Below, one piece after another: positions 14,608-17,139 of a stretch of DNA of 17,139 nucleotides. The notes under the pieces were generated by a model, which saw only the letters and a program-made list of their open reading frames with translations, searched no databases and was not told the DNA's origin. Positions within the stretch are counted from its first letter, which is position 1. Every line of letters starts with the position of its first letter. Made by a program: the position numbers and the translations under genes. Source of the DNA: Bacteroidaceae bacterium (GTDB lineage: Bacteria; Bacteroidota; Bacteroidia; Bacteroidales; Bacteroidaceae); the NCBI GenBank assembly GCA_900771425.1, contig CAAGNV010000039.1, positions 1-17,139 of the forward strand, read 5' to 3'.

Positions 14608-15531
14608 TTATTGCATCGCAAGGTTCCTTAGGCACACCTTTAAGCTGTCTGTCCAATAAGGCACGGTTATTCCATACGTTTCCTTAATCTTTGTCTTGTC
14701 AAGGACCGAGAATGACGGACGCTTCACAGGCGAAGGGAATTCGTTGCTGTGGCAAGGTTGTACGTCGCAATCAGTCTGTGCAGAGTATTCAGCAATCATC
14801 TTCGTAAAGTCATACCAACTGCACACGCCCTCGTTGCTGAAATGATAAACGCCTGTCACCGGACGAGCCAAAGCAGTCATGATGACATTTGCCAAATCCC
14901 ATGCGTAGGTAGGAGTCCCCACTTGGTCAAACACAACCTTCAACTGTGGCTTAGTCGCAGTCAGGCTAAGCATAGTCTTGCAGAAGTTCTTGCCAAATTC
15001 AGAATAAAGCCAAGCCGTACGGATTATCACATACCGGCATCCTACAGCCATTATCTTCTGCTCGCCATGCAGTTTTGTCATTCCGTAAACCCCTGTCGGT
15101 GTACCCTTCTGGTCCTCCCTGCACGGCGTATTATAAGGTTCCCTGCCAAAGACATAATCAGTAGAAATCTGTACCAGCACGCCGCCAGCCTCCTTCATCA
15201 CAAGTGCTAGGTTTTCAGGTGCGTCGGCATTCAGTTTCTCTGCCAAAGCCTCATTACTCTCAGCCGCATCGACATTGGTATAAGCCGCACAGTTGACAAT
15301 GGCATCCACCTTCTGTTCACGCACGGCAGTCCGCACAGCGTCAATGTCGGTGATGTCAAGCAACGACGTCGAGACGTCAACCCCATCACCGGCAAGCCTA
15401 CGCAACATCAGTGTTTGTTCCTCCGACGCTTGAGTGACATCAGTAAAAATAAACTTGTCTGCCGACTTGCAAGCAACAATGCGCATTTCATTGCCAAGTT
15501 GACCATTGGCACCAGTCACAAGTATCGTCAT
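14608..15531 (-). CDS. rfbD: dTDP-4-dehydrorhamnose reductase
   Basis: RmlD/RfbD performs the last step of dTDP-L-rhamnose synthesis, reducing dTDP-4-keto-L-rhamnose with NAD(P)H. The 307-residue protein is an SDR-fold enzyme: TGANGQLG (6-13) binds the cofactor, VNCAAYTNVDAAE (79-91) is typical of RmlD, STDYVF (123-128) carries the catalytic Thr, and Tyr149-GMT-Lys153 is the YxxxK pair. FDQVGTPT and a C-terminal KRPSFSVLDKTKI are also characteristic. The gene begins 3 nt after the rfbC stop, so the two are translationally close and surely co-transcribed. The rest of the pathway (rfbA, rfbB) is not in the window. A family synonym is rmlD. Confidence 0.95.
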   Translation of the reverse strand: MTILVTGANGQLGNEMRIVACKSADKFIFTDVTQASEEQTLMLRRLAGDGVDVSTSLLDITDIDAVRTAVREQKVDAIVNCAAYTNVDAAESNEALAEKLNADAPENLALVMKEAGGVLVQISTDYVFGREPYNTPCREDQKGTPTGVYGMTKLHGEQKIMAVGCRYVIIRTAWLYSEFGKNFCKTMLSLTATKPQLKVVFDQVGTPTYAWDLANVIMTALARPVTGVYHFSNEGVCSWYDFTKMIAEYSAQTDCDVQPCHSNEFPSPVKRPSFSVLDKTKIKETYGITVPYWTDSLKVCLRNLAMQ

Positions 15532-15534
15532 ACG

Positions 15535-16191
15535 CTAAATACCTACATATTCAAAAGGTGAATCAAAATCCTTCAACAAGCAATGCTTCGTGTCCTTCTC
15601 GCTGAGAATAGCCCTGTCAGTAGGGATGAGCCAGTCGATGCCGAGCGAATCATCCAGTATCGAGATACCGCCGTCGGCCTCAGGATGATAGAACTCATCA
15701 CATTTATACTGAAACACAGCAGTCTCACTCAACACAGCGAAGCCATGAGCAAAGCCACGAGGAATAAAGAACTGAAGACCAATCGGACATTTGATGTCCG
15801 GCAGTTGATTGCCGAAGACCTTAGGAGCCAATTCCTCAGCGAGACGAGTTCCGGTTTCGTCGTGACCGGTAAGGAGACAAGCCACATGCTGTCCGTAAGT
15901 AGGACTGCCTCGGCGAATATCCACAGCCACGTCGAGCACGGCGCCACGCACACATCGCACCAACTTGCTCTGAGTATAAGGGGGGCGCTGGAAATGCAAG
16001 CCACGCATGACGCCATAAGCCGACATCGACTCATTGTCCTGCACGAATTCAACAGTCTTTCCCAGTTTCTCCCCTACCTTAGCATCAAACTCCCGTTTGC
16101 TGTAACTCTCAAAGAAATACCCACGGGAATCCCTAAACACCCGTGGTTCAACAATCAGCAGTCCTTGTATATTAGTCTCTATTAGTTCCAT
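15535..16191 (-). CDS. rfbC: dTDP-4-dehydrorhamnose 3,5-epimerase, with an internal insertion
   Basis: RmlC/RfbC converts dTDP-4-keto-6-deoxyglucose to dTDP-4-keto-L-rhamnose. Key features: FRDSRGYFFESY (19-30), GVMRGLHFQ with the catalytic His66, QSKLVRCVRGAVLDVAVDIRRGSPTYG (74-100), FFIPRGFAHGF (141-151) and Tyr162 in FQYKCDEFY. At 218 residues it is longer than the usual 180-190. The excess sits between the ACLLT strand and QFFIPRGF, where about 31 residues (109-139) replace the usual five or so. The frame is open and the flanks align, so this is an insertion in a surface loop rather than a frameshift. First gene of the rfbC-rfbD unit. Confidence 0.93.
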   Translation of the reverse strand: MELIETNIQGLLIVEPRVFRDSRGYFFESYSKREFDAKVGEKLGKTVEFVQDNESMSAYGVMRGLHFQRPPYTQSKLVRCVRGAVLDVAVDIRRGSPTYGQHVACLLTGHDETGTRLAEELAPKVFGNQLPDIKCPIGLQFFIPRGFAHGFAVLSETAVFQYKCDEFYHPEADGGISILDDSLGIDWLIPTDRAILSEKDTKHCLLKDFDSPFEYVGI

Positions 16192-16273
16192 CTGTCATAA
16201 TCATTTACATCGTATCGTCTGTCAACTTACAAGCCATAAAGCCCCTATTGACCAAACATCAACAATGACTATG

Positions 16274-16281
16274 CAAAGGTA
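16274..16281 (-). promoter_or_regulatory. -7 box for rfbC-rfbD
   Basis: The minus strand reads TACCTTTG here, about 82 nt upstream of the rfbC ATG. No TTTG is seen at the -33 position. Confidence 0.55.
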
Positions 16282-16546
16282 CGAATTATTCTGCAATACA
16301 ATACTATAACAATCATAATTTAACACATAAACACACCATTCATCCCACTTTTGCTGCCATTTGGTACATGTCCCCATCATGGCACTTCATGTGTGATGTT
16401 GCATTTTCTCCACGCAAGAGCCACCTCAGAAATATACGTTCGTCAGAGGACGGACAATCCCACTGTACTGATATCCGACGATGAGGCTGCATCTCCGACT
16501 TTAAGGTTTACCTAAAAAGCAGTTCCTTCGTGGTGCTTCACCTAAC
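16282..16546. other. Gene-free upstream region of rfbC
   Basis: Nothing recognisable as coding or RNA here. Beyond it are the dyads, repeat array and hairpins listed separately, so the whole 16192-17139 interval lacks a gene. Confidence 0.4.
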
Positions 16547-16560
16547 TGCATATTTATGCA
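16547..16560. promoter_or_regulatory. TGCATA-type dyad, copy 1
   Basis: TGCATATTTATGCA, an imperfect 14-bp palindrome identical to the copy at 16816-16829. Operator-like; it resembles the general form of an ArgR box (TGNATWWWWATNCA), by inference only. Confidence 0.45.
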
Positions 16561-16594
16561 TTTTCGTTAGTTCCTCACCACACATCTGACTCCT

Positions 16595-16711
16595 GCAAAA
16601 AACGCAGCCATATCTTCGGCCAATAAGATTTGGTTCTTCGGGCAATAAGATTTGGTTCTTATGGCGATAAGATTTGGTTCTTCCGACCCGAAGATTTGGC
16701 TGCGTTTTTGC
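16595..16711. repeat. 22-bp-period array inside a long inverted repeat (array C)
   Basis: Three near-identical units start at 16621, 16643 and 16665, exactly 22 bp apart, sharing ATAAGATTTGGTTCTT. A fourth partial unit is in phase at 16687 (AAGATTTGG). The array is enclosed by inverted repeats: 16595-16619 and 16688-16711 match over about 24 bp with one mismatch and one extra A/T. The right arm overlaps the fourth unit. A further TGGTTCTTCCGA occurs at 17024-17035. Confidence 0.8.
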
Positions 16712-16795
16712 TCGCATCTAACCTCCATGATTATCAAGCTTATACAAAACTGACTCTTGACCACCGTTCCTGCTCCATTTCGGCCATACGTACGT

Positions 16796-16811
16796 ATGCA
16801 TAATTATGCAT
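16796..16811. promoter_or_regulatory. TGCATA-type dyad, copy 2 (perfect palindrome)
   Basis: ATGCATAATTATGCAT is a perfect 16-bp palindrome. Confidence 0.5.
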
Positions 16812-16815
16812 CGGG

Positions 16816-16829
16816 TGCATATTTATGCA
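16816..16829. promoter_or_regulatory. TGCATA-type dyad, copy 3
   Basis: TGCATATTTATGCA, identical to 16547-16560 and only 4 nt after copy 2, so copies 2 and 3 form a tandem pair with centres about 19 bp apart. Confidence 0.5.
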
Positions 16830-16910
16830 ATTTGTCTGGTACATTCCGCCAGTTCGGTCCCACACGAAAAACGAAAGACGCATCTGGACGTCGTTCATAC
16901 ATAGGAGAGA

Positions 16911-16980
16911 TGAGAGCTTAGAGTTTAGAGATTGGAGAACCATCCGAATGGCACTCTCCACTCTAAGCTCTAAGCTCTCA
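16911..16980. repeat. Long imperfect hairpin of TTAGAG-type repeats
   Basis: 16911-16938 pairs with 16955-16980 over about 26 bp with one mismatch and a small bulge; the loop is about 16 nt. Both arms are built from repeats of the form TTAGAG / CTCTAA. No U-tract follows. Such a hairpin could be a short repeat element or an RNA-end structure. Confidence 0.7.
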
Positions 16981-17083
16981 TTTCTATAAAGGAGTCCCCA
17001 TTCAGTACTGGCGAAAAAAAAAATGGTTCTTCCGATATTTGGAGTGATGGGAAATATGCTTTCATCTCACAAGCGTCTGGAGG

Positions 17084-17104
17084 ACGCTACAACGAGCGCA
17101 GCGA
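17084..17104. other. Short hairpin near the right edge
   Basis: AGCGTC pairs with GACGCT around a 5-nt loop within roughly 17080-17100, followed by CGAGCGCAGCGAG. The window ends 40 bases later, so its context is unknown. Confidence 0.3.
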
Positions 17105-17139
17105 GTGGTCAATAACCCTGTACACCGTAACGTAGTGAA

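Noticed and set aside
16567..16764. Minus-strand 65-residue open frame through array C
   Set aside because: It consists largely of the 22-bp repeats and flanking inverted repeat, so it is not a credible protein.

Overview
The window looks like chromosomal DNA of a member of the Bacteroidota, most likely order Bacteroidales and probably Prevotellaceae. The evidence is: several starts preceded by the Bacteroidetes-type promoter TTTG-N20-TAnnTTTG; almost no Shine-Dalgarno sequences; a small exported protein carrying a type IX secretion (Por) sorting-like C-terminal domain; a degenerate YbiT-type ABC-F protein; and a compact RecA without the long acidic tail. The genus is inference; nothing in the sequence fixes it.

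Layout from left to right. 1-290 holds folded non-coding sequence: a stem-within-stem element, then two terminator-like hairpins. 291-1076 is deoD with its own promoter. It converges through a shared hairpin on a minus-strand pair: a DUF362 exported protein (1208-2170) and an HsdR N-terminal-like nuclease-fold protein (2275-2736). holA (2889-3923) diverges from that pair. It is followed by hairpins, an exact 22-bp-period tandem array with twelve phased units (about 4085-4346) and about 1 kb of AT-rich DNA without a convincing gene. An XRE-type HTH regulator (5515-5994), a cluster of repeated ATGTGC motifs, a strong terminator and the small sorting-domain protein (6626-6949) come next. A three-gene unit then encodes an ECF sigma factor, a single-pass membrane protein that is a candidate anti-sigma factor, and a Spy/CpxP-like periplasmic protein (7221-8836). 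Downstream are a MATE exporter, a cytidylate-kinase-like protein with a probable GTG start, and the ABC-F ATPase (9119-12872). A second 22-bp-period array sits just before recA (13488-14480). recA converges on a minus-strand dTDP-rhamnose pair, rfbC then rfbD (16191 to 14608). The final ~950 bp has no gene, but contains a third 22-bp-period array inside a long inverted repeat, three TGCATA-type dyads, and another long hairpin.

Most genes are housekeeping: purine salvage, replication, recombination, translation-associated ATPase and O-antigen sugar synthesis. The sigma/membrane/periplasmic trio looks like an envelope-stress regulatory circuit. The unusual material is largely non-coding: three intergenic arrays of unrelated sequence that share an exact 22-bp period, one with pair-preserving changes in its hairpin arms, plus dispersed operator-like dyads. 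I saw no convincing tRNA, rRNA, insertion sequence, CRISPR array or phage gene.
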